From contig CAMRHE010000133.1 in assembly GCA_947044405.1 (NCBI GenBank), forward strand, positions 1,178,001 to 1,242,000: DNA of 64,000 nt, given 5' to 3'. The translations under genes and the position numbers were made by a program. Numbering within the stretch: position 1 is the stretch's first letter; every line of letters starts with the position of its first letter. This document shows positions 1 to 13,099 of this stretch, in pieces. The notes below the pieces were generated by a model. It made no database searches. It was not told the DNA's origin and worked only from the letters and a program-made list of their open reading frames with translations. Source of the stretch: Leptodactylus fallax. Its lineage: Eukaryota; Chordata; Amphibia; Anura; Leptodactylidae.

Positions 1-212
1 TGAACGTTTGTTATTGACCAAATACTTATTTTCCAACATAATTTGCAAATAAATTCTTAAAAAATCAGACAATGTGATTTTCTAGATATGTTTTCTCATT
101 TTGTCTCTCATAGTTGAGGTCTACCTATGATGACAATTACAGGCCGGCCTCATCTTTTTAAGTGGGAGAACTTGCACAATTGGTGGCTGACTAAATACTT
201 TTTTCCCCACTG
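1..212. other. No recognised feature (left edge)
   Basis: AT-rich unique-looking sequence before the microsatellite. No convincing exon, transposon end or RNA gene was seen. Confidence 0.5.
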
Positions 213-254
<42 letters not shown>

Positions 255-400
255 CCTCATAGCTATCTGTTCATCTATTTGTCTCCTTTCTATTTATCTA
301 ATATCTATCAGCCTCATATCTCTCATATATATATTGTATCCATCTTTCTATCTATTTTTATCATATCTATCTATTTATCCATCTATCTATCATCATCTCA

Positions 401-465
<65 letters not shown>

Positions 466-488
466 ATCTTTCTATCTATCTATCTATC
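213..488. repeat. (TATC)n tetranucleotide microsatellite
   Basis: Two runs of TATC (213-252 and about 402-488) are joined by a degenerate stretch of the same motif. The overlapping open frames here, rich in Ile-Tyr-Leu-Ser, are only translations of the microsatellite. Length is probably polymorphic (inference). Confidence 0.97.
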
Positions 489-762
489 ACCCCCATTTGG
501 GTGTGGATTCTGCCTCTGACAGATTCCACCTTGAATCTGCCTCCCATTGAAAACAAGAGATCGCAGCAGGACGCGGGAAAAAATCAGAGTCCTGCTCGAG
601 CTTGCCACAGATTCCGCAGCTCGGGAGTCCCTGCTGATTGAGCAAATTCATCTGGGCCTAATCAGCAGAGGAAAGTAGCAATGGAATATCCAATGCAGAG
701 GTATCAGCATTCCATTGCAGCAATCCCTCGGCTGAATATGGCAACGGAAAATTCCCTAAGGT

Positions 763-1026
763 CCCATGCACACAACCATGTGTGCATCCGAGCTGGGGGC
801 CTAGTTTATCACGGAATGCAGTCGGATAACACTTGGAGTGACATCCGAGTGTATTCCGGATCCATTCCATTCCGATAACACAGAGAAGAATAGGACCTGC
901 TCTATAATCATCCATGTTATCAAACGGAATGGATTTGGAAGCCCAATAGTCATGAATGCATTATTGAATGCAGTCCGTGATAAACTCGGCCCCCAAATCT
1001 AATGCACACATGGTTAAGTGCATGGA
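763..1026. repeat. Foldback (inverted-repeat) element, about 60-bp arms
   Basis: The left arm (763-823) and right arm (966-1026) are imperfect reverse complements. Both share the core TGCACACATGGTT and a GTGATAAACT.GGCCCCC block. The 140-bp spacer is rich in GGAATGGAT-like words. This looks like a non-autonomous DNA transposon, but no clear target duplication was found, so the class is unassigned. Confidence 0.65.
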
Positions 1027-2040
1027 CCCTACGGCCCAGCAGCTCAGGCAGCTGATAGATCTCATGAGCACTGGGATAGGAGTAAGGACGCATCATGGCA
1101 GCTCCAAATACACAACATCCATTGACTGCTATGTATACAGCGATTGGGAAGGCAGGGAGTCCGGCTGGCACTGATAGCCAACCCACCCCTGCTAATTCTG
1201 CAAGGATATACAGGTATGTCCGTGCAGAGTTAATTCTCATCCGCCCCGACGTATATACACAATGGTCGGTCGGTCATCATGTGGTTAAAAGACAAAATGA
1301 GATTTTCTGGATTTGCGTCTCTTCCACATAACAATTTGGATCATTAGTAATGTATTCTTCTAATTTCCTTTCTCGGCACTGAGTATAAACCTTCCATTTT
1401 TTCTGCGTCTCCTTTAACGGCTCCATCCTGGCGCTATTCATAAACCTGGATTTAGCTCTGCAAGCGAGAAAACACAGGAGATAGAAAATGCTGAGTGTCG
1501 AGGAGTCAGCATTAAACTTGCATTTCTTTAAATATATGTGATATAAAAATGTCAAAATCCATGAGCCGATAAGTAGCGGCACAGGATGGAAATAGCTTTA
1601 GTTCTAAAGTAGATTTGCCTAGAGTCAGGCCTAATTTTTCTTTGTCTGAGGAGGAACAGCAGGTGGCCTGTCCTCTTTACAGCCGGATTATAAAACTCCT
1701 CGGCATTAAGCTTTTTCTCATTTAGAAATGAAAGGACAAAGTTATCAAAGTGTCTTAATTATAGATGAACTTCACAGGCACTTATCTACGGGAAGAATAT
1801 GGCAGTGTAATGGTTCACCACAGGCAGAAGATAGTGGGCGCCATAGCTAACATCAAACTGGGCCATTATGGCGCTGGGTTACGCCATTTCTGGTGATTGT
1901 TACTTTCAAAATCCATTCACCACTACCATTTTTTTTTTAAATGCAGAAGATGGATCTAATATATATTATATTAGAAGCCACATGTACTTAACAATAGGGG
2001 AAGTGACTACTGAACAACCAATGAGACAGAAAGAGAAAGG
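1027..2040. other. Intergenic, nothing recognised
   Basis: Non-repetitive AT-rich sequence with short chance frames only. The last 100 bp lead into the 38-bp array. Confidence 0.5.
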
Positions 2041-5000
2041 ACCCTGTACATAAGGGCCTACTCTATAAAGGAGTGAGGACCCTGCCCATAAGAGCTTACA
2101 CTGTACAGGAGAGAGGTCCCTGCCCATAAGAGCTTACACTCTACAGGAGAGAGGTCCCTGCCCATAAGAGCTTACACTCTACAGGAGAGAGGTCCCTGCC
2201 CATAAGAGCTTACACTCTACAGGAGAGAGAACCCTGCCCATAAGAGCTTACATTCTACAGGAGAGAGGACCCTGCCCATAAGAGCTTACACTCTACAGGA
2301 AAGAGGTCCCTGCCCATAAGAGCTTACACTCTACAGGAGAGAGGCCCTGCCCATACGAGCTTACACTCTACAGGAGAGAGGACCCTGCCCATAAGAGCTT
2401 ACACTTTACAGGCGAGAGGCCCCTGCCCATAAGAGCTTATACTCTACAGGAGAGAGGTCCCTGCCCATAAGAGTTTACACTCTACAGAATAGAGGTCCCT
2501 GCCCATAAGCGCTTACACTGTACAGGAAAGAGGTCCCTGCCCATAAGAGCTTACACTCTACAGGAGAGAGGTCCCTGCCCATAAGAGCTTACACTCTACA
2601 GGAGAGAGGCCCTGCCCATAAGAGCTTACACTGTACAGGAGAGAGGACCCTGCCCATAAGAGCTTACACTGTACAGGAGAGAGGACCCTGCCCATAAGAG
2701 CTTACACTTTACAGGAGAGAGGCCCCTGCCCATAAGAGCTTATAGTCTACAGGAGAGAGGTCCCTGCCCATAAGAGCTTACATTCTACAGGAGAGAGGTC
2801 CCTGCCCATAAGAGCTTACACTCTACAGGAGAGAGGTCCCTGCCCATAAGAGCTTACACTCTACAGAATAGAGGTCCCTGCCCATAAGAGCTTACACTCT
2901 ACAGGAGAGAGGTCCCTGCCCATAAGAGCTTACACTCTACAGAATAGAGGTCCCTGCCCATAAGCGCTTACACTGTACAGGAAAGAGGTCCCTGCCCATA
3001 AGAGCTTACACTCTACAGGAGAGAGGTCCCTGCCCATAAGAGCTTACATTTTACAGAAGAGAGGACCCTGCCCATAAGAGCTTACACTCTACAGGAGAGA
3101 GGTCCCTGCCCATAAGAGCTTACACTCTACAGGAGAGAGGACCCTGCCCATAAGAGCTTACACTCTACAGGAGAGAGGACCCTGCCCATAAGAGCTTACA
3201 CTGTACAGGAGAGAGGACCCTGCCCATAAGAGCTTACACTTTACAGGCGAGAGGCCCCTGCCCATAAGAGCTTATACTCTACAGGAGAGAGGTCCCTGCC
3301 CATAAGAGTTTACACTCTACAGAATAGAGGTCCCTGCCCATAAGCGCTTACACTGTACAGGAAAGAGGTCCCTGCCCATAAGAGCTTACACTCTACAGGA
3401 GAGAGGTCCCTGCCCATAAGAGCTTACACTCTACAGGAGAGAGGCCCTGCCCATAAGAGCTTACACTGTACAGGAGAGAGGACCCTGCCCATAAGAGCTT
3501 ACACTGTACAGGAGAGAGGACCCTGCCCATAAGAGCTTACACTTTACAGGAGAGAGGCCCCTGCCCATAAGAGCTTATAGTCTACAGGAGAGAGGTCCCT
3601 GCCCATAAGAGCTTACATTCTACAGAATAGAGGTCCCTGCCCATAAGAGCTTACACTCTACAGGAGAGAGGTCCCTGCCCATAAGAGCTTACACTCTACA
3701 GAATAGAGGTCCCTGCCCATAAGCGCTTACACTGTACAGGAAAGAGGTCCCTGCCCATAAGAGCTTACACTCTACAGGAGAGAGGTCCCTGCCCATAAGA
3801 GCTTACATTTTACAGAAGAGAGGACCCTGCCCATAAGAGCTTACACTCTACAGGAGAGAGGTCCCTGCCCATAAGAGCTTACACTCTACAGGAGAGAGGA
3901 CCCTGCCCATAAGAGCTTACACTCTACAGGAGAGAGGACCCTGCCCATAAGAGCTTACACTGTACAGGAGAGAGGACCCTGCCCATAAGAGCTTACACTT
4001 TACAGGAGAGAGGCCCCTGCCCATAAGAGCTTATAGTCTACAGGAGAGAGGTCCCTGCCCATAAGAGCTTACATTCTACAGGAGAGAGGTCCCTGCCCAT
4101 AAGAGCTTACACTCTACAGGAGAGAGGTCCCTGCCCATAAGAGCTTACACTCTACAGAATAGAGGTCCCTGCCCATAAGCGCTTACACTCTACAGGAGAG
4201 AGGTCCCTGCCCATAAGAGCTTACATTCTACAGAAGAGAGGACCCTGCCCATAAGAGCTTACACTCTACAGGAGAGAGGACCCTGCCTATAAGAGCTTAC
4301 ACTCTACAGGAGAGAGGTCCCTGCCCATAAGAGCTTACACTCTACAGGAGAGAGGACCCTGCCCATAAGAGCTTACACTCTACAGGAGAGAGGACCCTGC
4401 CCATAAGAGCTTACACTCTACAGGAGAGAGGTCACTGCCCATAAGAGCTTACACTCTACAGGAGACAGGACCCTGCCAATAAGAGCTTATACTGTACACA
4501 AGAGAGGTCACTGCCCATAAGAGCTTACATTATACAGGAGAGAGGACCCTGCCCATAAGAGCTTACACTCTAGAGGAGAGAGATCCCTGCCCATAAGAGC
4601 TTAGACTCTACAGGAGAGAGAGGACCCTGCCCATAAAAGCTTACACTCTACAGGAGAGAGATCCCTGCCCATAAGAGCTTACACTCTACAGGAGAGAGGA
4701 CCCTGCCCATAAGAGCTTACCTTACACTATACAGGAGAAAAGTCCCTGTCTATAAGAGCTTACACTCTACAGAAGAGAAGTCCTTGTTTATAAGAGCTCA
4801 TACGTTACAGAAGAGTGGACCCTGCCCATAAGAGCTTACACTCTACAGGAGAGAAGACCCTGCCCAGAAGAGCTTACATTATACAGGAGAGAGGACCCTG
4901 CCCATAAGAGCTTACACTTTACAGGAGAGAGGCCCCTGCCCATAAGAGCTTATAGTCTACAGGAGAGAGGTCCCTGCCCATAAGAGCTTACATTCTACAG

Positions 5001-7950
5001 GAGAGAGGTCCCTGCCCATAAGAGCTTACACTCTACAGGAGAGAGGTCCCTGCCCATAAGAGCTTACACTCTACAGAATAGAGGTCCCTGCCCATAAGAG
5101 CTTACACTCTACAGGAGAGAGGTCCCTGCCCATAAGAGCTTACACTCTACAGAATAGAGGTCCCTGCCCATAAGCGCTTACACTGTACAGGAAAGAGGTC
5201 CCTGCCCATAAGAGCTTACACTCTACAGGAGAGAGGTCCCTGCCCATAAGAGCTTACATTTTACAGAAGAGAGGACCCTGCCCATAAGAGCTTACACTCT
5301 ACAGGAGAGAGGTCCCTGCCCATAAGAGCTTACACTCTACAGGAGAGAGGACCCTGCCCATAAGAGCTTACACTCTACAGGAGAGAGGACCCTGCCCATA
5401 AGAGCTTACACTGTACAGGAGAGAGGACCCTGCCCATAAGAGCTTACACTTTACAGGCGAGAGGCCCCTGCCCATAAGAGCTTATACTCTACAGGAGAGA
5501 GGTCCCTGCCCATAAGAGTTTACACTCTACAGAATAGAGGTCCCTGCCCATAAGCGCTTACACTGTACAGGAAAGAGGTCCCTGCCCATAAGAGCTTACA
5601 CTCTACAGGAGAGAGGTCCCTGCCCATAAGAGCTTACACTCTACAGGAGAGAGGCCCTGCCCATAAGAGCTTACACTGTACAGGAGAGAGGACCCTGCCC
5701 ATAAGAGCTTACACTGTACAGGAGAGAGGACCCTGCCCATAAGAGCTTACACTTTACAGGAGAGAGGCCCCTGCCCATAAGAGCTTATAGTCTACAGGAG
5801 AGAGGTCCCTGCCCATAAGAGCTTACATTCTACAGAATAGAGGTCCCTGCCCATAAGAGCTTACACTCTACAGGAGAGAGGTCCCTGCCCATAAGAGCTT
5901 ACACTCTACAGAATAGAGGTCCCTGCCCATAAGCGCTTACACTGTACAGGAAAGAGGTCCCTGCCCATAAGAGCTTACACTCTACAGGAGAGAGGTCCCT
6001 GCCCATAAGAGCTTACATTTTACAGAAGAGAGGACCCTGCCCATAAGAGCTTACACTCTACAGGAGAGAGGTCCCTGCCCATAAGAGCTTACACTCTACA
6101 GGAGAGAGGACCCTGCCCATAAGAGCTTACACTCTACAGGAGAGAGGACCCTGCCCATAAGAGCTTACACTGTACAGGAGAGAGGACCCTGCCCATAAGA
6201 GCTTACACTTTACAGGAGAGAGGCCCCTGCCCATAAGAGCTTATAGTCTACAGGAGAGAGGTCCCTGCCCATAAGAGCTTACATTCTACAGGAGAGAGGT
6301 CCCTGCCCATAAGAGCTTACACTCTACAGGAGAGAGGTCCCTGCCCATAAGAGCTTACACTCTACAGAATAGAGGTCCCTGCCCATAAGCGCTTACACTC
6401 TACAGGAGAGAGGTCCCTGCCCATAAGAGCTTACATTCTACAGAAGAGAGGACCCTGCCCATAAGAGCTTACACTCTACAGGAGAGAGGACCCTGCCTAT
6501 AAGAGCTTACACTCTACAGGAGAGAGGTCCCTGCCCATAAGAGCTTACACTCTACAGGAGAGAGGACCATGCCCATAAGAGCTTACACTCTACAGGAGAG
6601 AGGACCCTGCCCATAAGAGCTTACACTCTACAGGAGAGAGGTCACTGCCCATAAGAGCTTACACTCTACAGGAGACAGGACCCTGCCAATAAGAGCTTAT
6701 ACTGTACACAAGAGAGGTCACTGCCCATAAGAGCTTACATTATACAGGAGAGAGGACCCTGCCCATAAGAGCTTACACTCTAGAGGAGAGAGATCCCTGC
6801 CCATAAGAGCTTAGACTCTACAGGAGAGAGGACCCTGCCCATAAAAGCTTACACTCTACAGGAGAGAGATCCCTGCCCATAAGAGCTTACACTCTACAGG
6901 AGAGAGGACCCTGCCCATAAGAGCTTACCTTACACTATACAGGAGAAAAGTCCCTGTCTATAAGAGCTTACACTCTACAGAAGAGAAGTCCTTGTTTATA
7001 AGAGCTCATACGTTACAGAAGAGTGGACCCTGCCCATAAGAGCTTACACTCTACAGGAGAGAAGACCCTGCCCAGAAGAGCTTACATTATACAGGAGAGA
7101 GGACCCTGCCCATAAGAGCTTACACTCTACAGGAGAGAGGACCCTGCCCATAAGAGCTTACACTCTACAGGAGAGAGATCCCTGCCCATAGGAGCTTACA
7201 CTGTATAGGAGAGAGGACCCTGCCCATAAGAGCTTACACTCTACAGGAGAGAGATCCCTGCGCATAGGAGCTTACACTGTATAGGAGAGAGGACCCTGCC
7301 CATAAGAGCTTACACTCTACAGGAGAGAAGACCCTGCCCAGAAGAGCTTACATTATACAGGAGAGAGGACCCTGCCCATAAGAGCTTACACTCTACAGGT
7401 GAGAAGACCCTGCCCATAAGAGCTTACATTATACAGGAGAGAGGACCCTGCCCATAAGAGCTTACACTCTACAGGAGAGAGGACCCTGCCCATAAGAGCT
7501 TACACTCTACAGGAGAGAGATCCCTGCCCATAGGAGCTTACACTGTATAGGAGAGAGGACCCTGCCCATAAGAGCTTACACTCTACAGGAGAGAGATCCC
7601 TGCGCATAGGAGCTTACACTGTATAGGAGAGAGGACCCTGCCCATAAGAGCTTACACTCTACAGGAGAGAAGACCCTGCCCAGAAGAGCTTACATTATAC
7701 AGGAGAGAGGACCCTGCCCATAAGAGCTTACACTCTACAGGTGAGAAGACCCTGCCCATAAGAGCTTAAATTATACAGGAGAGAGGACCCTGCCCATAAG
7801 AGCTTACACTCTACAGGAGAGAGGACCCTGCCCATAAGAGCTTACACTCTACAGGAGAGAGATCCCTGCCCATAGGAGCTTACACTGTATAGGAGAGAGG
7901 ACCCTGCCCATAAGAGCTTACACTCTACAGAACAGTGGTACCTCAACATA
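2041..7950. repeat. 38-bp minisatellite, array 1 (about 5.9 kb, about 155 units)
   Basis: Head-to-tail units of about 38 bp run with few interruptions. Each carries the core CCCATAAGAGCTTACACTCT followed by ACAGGAGAGAGG and ACCCTG. Recurring variants (TATAGTCTAC, AAGCGCTTAC, GGCGAGAGG, CAGAATAGAGG) show higher-order structure: the TATAGTC variant at 2741, 3576 and 4032 recurs at 4951, 5786 and 6242, exactly 2,210 bp later in each case. At the right end (7.1-7.9 kb) a subarray with CATAGGAGC variants repeats at about 343 bp. There is no long open frame. The same unit builds array 2 at 21.3-27.5 kb. Confidence 0.97.
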
Positions 7951-9172
7951 AGAGTTTATCTTCTGGAAAAAAATAAACTATGTGACATACAGTAAGTGTC
8001 CTTGCAGAAATAGCTTTTTAAGGCGCACTTAGAACTTGGAATGGAAGGAGCAAGACAAATTGTCAGGGGCAGAGAGTTACATAGAATGGGTGCAGCACTG
8101 GAGAAGTCCTGCAGTCAGTAGTAACAGAATGTAATAAGGTAAGATAAGAGGACTAGACTATTGATATATGAGCGGCGATGTATGAAGGTGCACTAACATG
8201 TGAATTAGAAGTGAGTTACAGTGTCCTGTGTAGCTGTATGTAGTATTGTAGAAGAGGGGAATTTCACACATTACTCAACCACAGATATAGGACAGAAGGG
8301 GGAGTAGCATGGAAGGGTTTGTTAGAGTTAAGCCAAGGCTCAGACAAGATGTCCAATGGTATTTGTTCCCACCAGTCGTCCCTGGCACCCTCTGTTTGTG
8401 ACTGAGACTGTATGAGATATAACTTGGCATGTTCTGCTATTGGGGGAGACCCTATTTTAAGCAGGCAGCTGGCAGGCCATGTGTATGGGAAGACTGAGCT
8501 GGAATTGATGGGGGGCATTGTGTCTTTTATGGGGCATTAAATTTTCATTTTAATAGGTATTGTGGTATCTAAAACATTTGCATGGGAGGAGCAGAGATGT
8601 GCTGGCAGAGGGGCTCAGGACGTGTGCCAAAAAGTGGAGCCAAAATAGTCCATGCATTGAACTCTGTAGCTGGAAGAAGATGGTGCGTGCCAGATCTAGC
8701 GAATAAAGAGAGCGAAAATGGCGACAGATCTGAAGCAATTACAAGCAAAAGGCCACAAAAATAATCTCAGGGAATCGTCCATCAGCGAAACCCTTTGTAA
8801 GAAGTGAATACATTTTCCATATAGTGTCCGACAGCACCCGTGTAAACGGTGATAAAATGACCGCCTAATGTCTTACAGTGCCCACATAGGTCATACATCT
8901 ACCTAATATACAGCACTTTACATATAATACCTACGGGCTAACTACCATAATACAGAATGTGTTTTCTTTGTCTTATATTCAGAATATTAACTTGCATGTC
9001 ACGTCTGGGCATCGGCTGTATTGAATTTCATGGATAGGAATACATTTTTTTTTCAATTCTTGTCATTCGGAAATGTAATAAACCACAGGGATAATATTAA
9101 TATTATAGCTAATAAGGAACCATAAACAATGATGTGCAATAATATAATATAATATTACAAAATATTCTACTA
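7951..9172. other. Intergenic, nothing recognised
   Basis: Flank of array 1. The first 30 bp still resemble decayed 38-bp units; the rest is unique-looking, with no splice-bounded coding segment found. Confidence 0.45.
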
Positions 9173-9176
9173 TTAA

Positions 9177-10663
9177 AGGGGTTTTCCATCTCCCTGTTTC
9201 AGTAGCTTTGTCTGATGTCTCTTCTCACTTCCTGTATCCCCCCTCCCAGCTTGCAGAACAGAACACTACGAATCTGCACATGCTCCTAAAGAATGGACTC
9301 AGTGTTATATGTGTGTTTATATAGAGAGATAACAGACAGGGCTTTATCAGCAAACTGCAATTAACTGAACTGATTGTCCTGCCAGCAGAGCTGTAGATAA
9401 CAGTGACAGCAGTGAGTGAGTCACTTGTCCTATCACACAGGTCCGTGGTTATGGAAACGCTGTGTAAACAATGGCATAGCTCCCATCCATCCCGCATCCG
9501 GCGGACAGTCCCGATTTCAAACTGCTGTCCCGCCATCCTGGATAGGTTACAGTTTGTCCCGCTATGCCCCTGAAGTGTTTTGTTGCTAACAAACTTTGTT
9601 AGAGTAGGGTAAAGGCTAAATGGTAGATGCTAAATCCTAGTGGGCTAAAGGACCTTTGATGACGTCGTCACCATGTGATCAGACTCTTGGGTGGGTGGAG
9701 CTATTCTGGACACTACAGGACAGTATGGCATTACACAGAAAGAGGAAGCTGCTGGGAACGAACGGTTACTGAAGGTGAGGAGAGAAGAGACAGCATGTGT
9801 GAGCAAGAGGGGGGAACTGGGGGCAGATGTAGGGAGAAATTAAACTGAAGGCAGATGAAAGGGGCAATTAAACTGGTGGCAGATAAAGGGGGACATTAAG
9901 CTGGTGGCAGATAAAGGGGGACATTAAACTGGTGGTAGATGTAGGGGGGCAATTAAACTGGGGACTGATGAAGGGGGGCATTAAGATGGTGACAGGTGAA
10001 GGGGGACATTAAATTGGTGGCAGATGGAGGGGGGACATTAAACTGGGGGCAGATGGAGGGGGACATTAAAATGGGAACAGATGGAGGGGTGCATCAAACT
10101 CGGGGCAGATTGAGGAGTGGACATTAAATTGGGGGGGCAGATGGAGGGTGACATTAAACTGGGAGCACCTGGAGGAGGACATTAAACTGTGGGGGGTAGC
10201 TGGAGGGGGACATTAAACTGGGGGCAATTAGAGCCAGACAACTACCCCCACTGTATAATGTCCCCTCCAGCTGCCCCAGTTTAATGTCTCCCTCTAGTTT
10301 CCGCCAGTTTAAACTGGGGCATGAGGAGAGGGACTTAATACTGTGGGGCAATTGGAGGGGAACATTATAATGTGGGGGCATATAATGTTAGGGTGACTGT
10401 AGAAGCATTATACTGTGTGGGGGCACAAGGAAAAATGGGTGAGAATGGGCAGAGTCAATGTAGAAGTGGGTGGAGCTAAATTTGCCACAGCGAGAATTTT
10501 GTCCCTCTTTCTGTCCTTTGAAAGTTGGGAAGTATGTAATGGGAGATATAATTTCACATAGCAGGAAAACAAAGCAGCATTTCTAAAGCAATATATTTAG
10601 GAAAATACTTCAATTTACATAAGCTAGCAGTATAGATAGGATCCTTAAGATGGGAATATCCCT
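9177..10663. mobile_element. TTAA-flanked DNA transposon (Kolobok/piggyBac-like, non-autonomous)
   Basis: TTAA at 9173-9176 and 10664-10667 flanks related ends: left AGGGGTTTTCCATCT, and right, read inward on the opposite strand, AGGGATATTCCCATCT. TTAA target duplications are known for Kolobok and piggyBac families. The interior has no transposase and contains a tandem array (9829-10420). The family name is inferred from ends and target site only. Confidence 0.6.
9829..10420. repeat. About 30-bp degenerate minisatellite inside the TTAA element
   Basis: Units resemble GGGGACATTAAACTGGGGGC followed by AGATGGAGG. Near 10240-10330 part of the array is inverted (AGTTTAATGTC orientation). It ends in a CATTATACTGTGTGGGGGC stretch that resembles the arrays inside the hAT elements elsewhere in this window. 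Confidence 0.85.
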
Positions 10664-10810
10664 TTAAAGAAATGGAGTCCAGACAGGGTAAAATGGATAA
10701 TAGACAATGGCAGTCAATATGATGCAACAAAAGATGGAGTACAGCAGTCAGCCATCTCTGGCGCCCCCATCAAGTCAGATGCCCAGATAGAACAGCAGTA
10801 TAATGCCCAC

Positions 10811-10890
10811 ATGATGTTCTTATTGTGGACAGGTTATCAGGAGGACACTACATGCATGAGAAGATAACCCGACCACAATAAGGACATCAT
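10811..10890. repeat. Foldback sequence at the left edge of the 63-bp array
   Basis: The 28-bp arms 10811-10838 and 10863-10890 are inverted repeats differing at about three positions, with a 24-bp spacer. The right arm plus spacer is what repeats in the adjacent array; the left arm appears only here. It is a plausible founder unit (inference). Confidence 0.75.
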
Positions 10891-12127
10891 GGCTGGTTAT
10901 CAGGCAGGGACACTACATGTATGAGAAGATAACCCGGACACAATAAGGACATCATGGCTGGTTATCAGGAGGACACTACATGTATGAGAAAATAACCTGG
11001 ACACAATAAGGACATCATGGCTGGTTATCAGGAGGACACTACATGTATGAGAAAATAACCTGGACACAATAAGGACATCATGGCTGGTTATCAGGAGGAC
11101 ACTACATGTATGAGAAGATAACCTGGACACAATAAGGACATCATGGCTGGTTATCAGGAGGAAACTACATGTATGAGAAGATAACCCGGACACAATAAGG
11201 ACATCATGGCTGGTTATCAGGAGGACACTACATGTATGAGAAGATAACCCGGACATAATAAGGACATCATGGCTGGTTATCAGGAGGACACTACATGTAT
11301 GAGAAGATAACCCGGACACAATAAGGACATCATGGCTGGTTATCAGGAGGACACTACATGTATGCGAAGATAACCTGGACATAATAAGGGCATCATGGCT
11401 GGTTATCAGGAGGGCACTACATGTATGAGAAGATAACCCGGACACAATAAGGACATCATGGCTGGTTATCAGGAGGGGACACTACATGTATGAGAAGATA
11501 ACCCGGACACAATAAGGACGTCATGGCTGGTTATCAGGAGGACACTACATGTATGAGAAGATAACCCGGACACAATAAGGACATCATGGCTGGTTATCAG
11601 GAGGACACTACATGTATGAGAAGATAACCCGGACACAATAAGGACATCATGGCTGGTTATCAGGAGGGGACACTACATGTATGAGAAGATAACCCGGACA
11701 CAATAAGGACATCATGGCTGGTTATCAGGAGGACACTACATGTAAGAGAAGATAACCCGGACACAATAAGGACATCATGGCTGGTTATCAGGAGGACACT
11801 ACATGTATGAGAAGATAACCTAGACACAATAAGGACATCATGGCTGGTTATCAGGAGGGACACTACATGTATGAGAAGATAACCCGAACACAATAAGGAC
11901 ATCATGGCTGGTTATCAGGAGGGGACACTACATGTATGAGAAGATAACCCGGACACAATAAGGACATCATGGCTGGTTATCAGGAGGACACTACATGTAT
12001 GAGAAGATAACCCGGACACAATAAGGACATCATGGCTGGTTATCAGGCGGATACTACATGTATGAGAAGATAACCTGGACACAATAAGGACATCATGGCT
12101 GGTTATCAGGAGGACACTACATGCATG
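10839..12127. repeat. 63-bp tandem array (about 20 units)
   Basis: The unit begins GGTTATCAGGAGGACACTAC and ends ACAATAAGGACATCATGGCT, with a period of 63 bp and a few units 1-2 bp longer. As 63 is a multiple of three, the array gives a spurious minus-strand frame of repeated 21-residue blocks. The array is cut by a hAT element (12128-15236) and, after one more unit (15237-15306), by a Tc1 element; a last partial unit is at 16245-16285. Confidence 0.97.
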
Positions 12128-12339
12128 CAGGGCCGGTTTTAGACAAAATGGGGCCCTGGGCAAAAATTTAAAGCGGGGCCCCAAATGCTGATATGCAAAC
12201 AACACCATCGTCTTCCAGTGACAACCCCTATAATAACGCCTCCTTTCTGCCAAAAAAAAAAGTAATAACAAGCCCCATTTTACCACATACAATTCAAATG
12301 AGCACCTTTGTACCACCTATTAGATTTTTGCACCCAGTC

Positions 12340-12800
12340 ATCAGTTATTATAGCGCCTCCTTATAAATAATAGTCCCTGCTTATAAATAATATTACACCT
12401 TTATCAGTAATAGCTCCCTTATAAATGATAACTAGTGCCCTGTATCAGTAATATTCCCCCTTATCAGTAACAGTCACCCCGTAAAAATAATACTGCTCCC
12501 TTAAAAATAATAACCCCCTCATAAATAATAGTTACCCTTATAAATAATAGTTCCCATTATCACTAATAGCCCCCTTTATAAATAAGCCCACTTAACAATT
12601 ATACCCCCCCTTATAAATAGTTCCCCTCTTATAAATAATAGCTCCCCCCTTATAATGGATGTCTTATATATAATAGTTCCCCCCTTATAAATAATAGCCC
12701 ATCTTATAAATAATAGTTCCCCCTTATAATAGCACCCTCATACTTAAGTTTCCCAACTATATATAGTAATTCACCCTTATATATAATAGTTCTCCGTTAT
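12340..12800. repeat. AT-rich minisatellite inside the hAT element
   Basis: A degenerate repeat of about 20-25 bp with the theme CCCCTTATAAATAATAGTTC. It lies near the left end of the transposon and has no coding content. Confidence 0.85.
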
Positions 12801-13099
12801 ACAGTGTCGGACTGAAGGGCCTTAGGTCCACCAGAGGAACTTGTTCTGGGGCCCCACCCAACAGCTTCCTGCTAATAGCCTACACCACGGCTCCTTCACT
12901 GAAGTCTTACATATGTGCTGACTATCTGGTGTTACTGAGTATGTTCCCCGTATAGTCAGCCCTATAGTACTGTGCAGGCTCCAATAAATCCATGGCCAGT
13001 TCATGCACAGTACTGTATGGGGAATGACATGGCCATGGAACACTACACATATGTGCAAGATTATAGTGAGGGAGCTGTGATGCAGACATAGCACACAGG

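Noticed and set aside
127..641. Frames rich in Ile-Tyr-Leu-Ser
   Set aside because: Translation of (TATC)n.
2041..7950. CRISPR-like regular repeats
   Set aside because: Units are contiguous with no unique spacers, and the context is a vertebrate nuclear genome.
10900..12316. Long minus-strand frames with 21-residue repeats (SSHTCSVLLITSHDVLIVS type)
   Set aside because: Pure translation of the 63-bp array; period is a multiple of three, no start or splice context, no sequence constraint.
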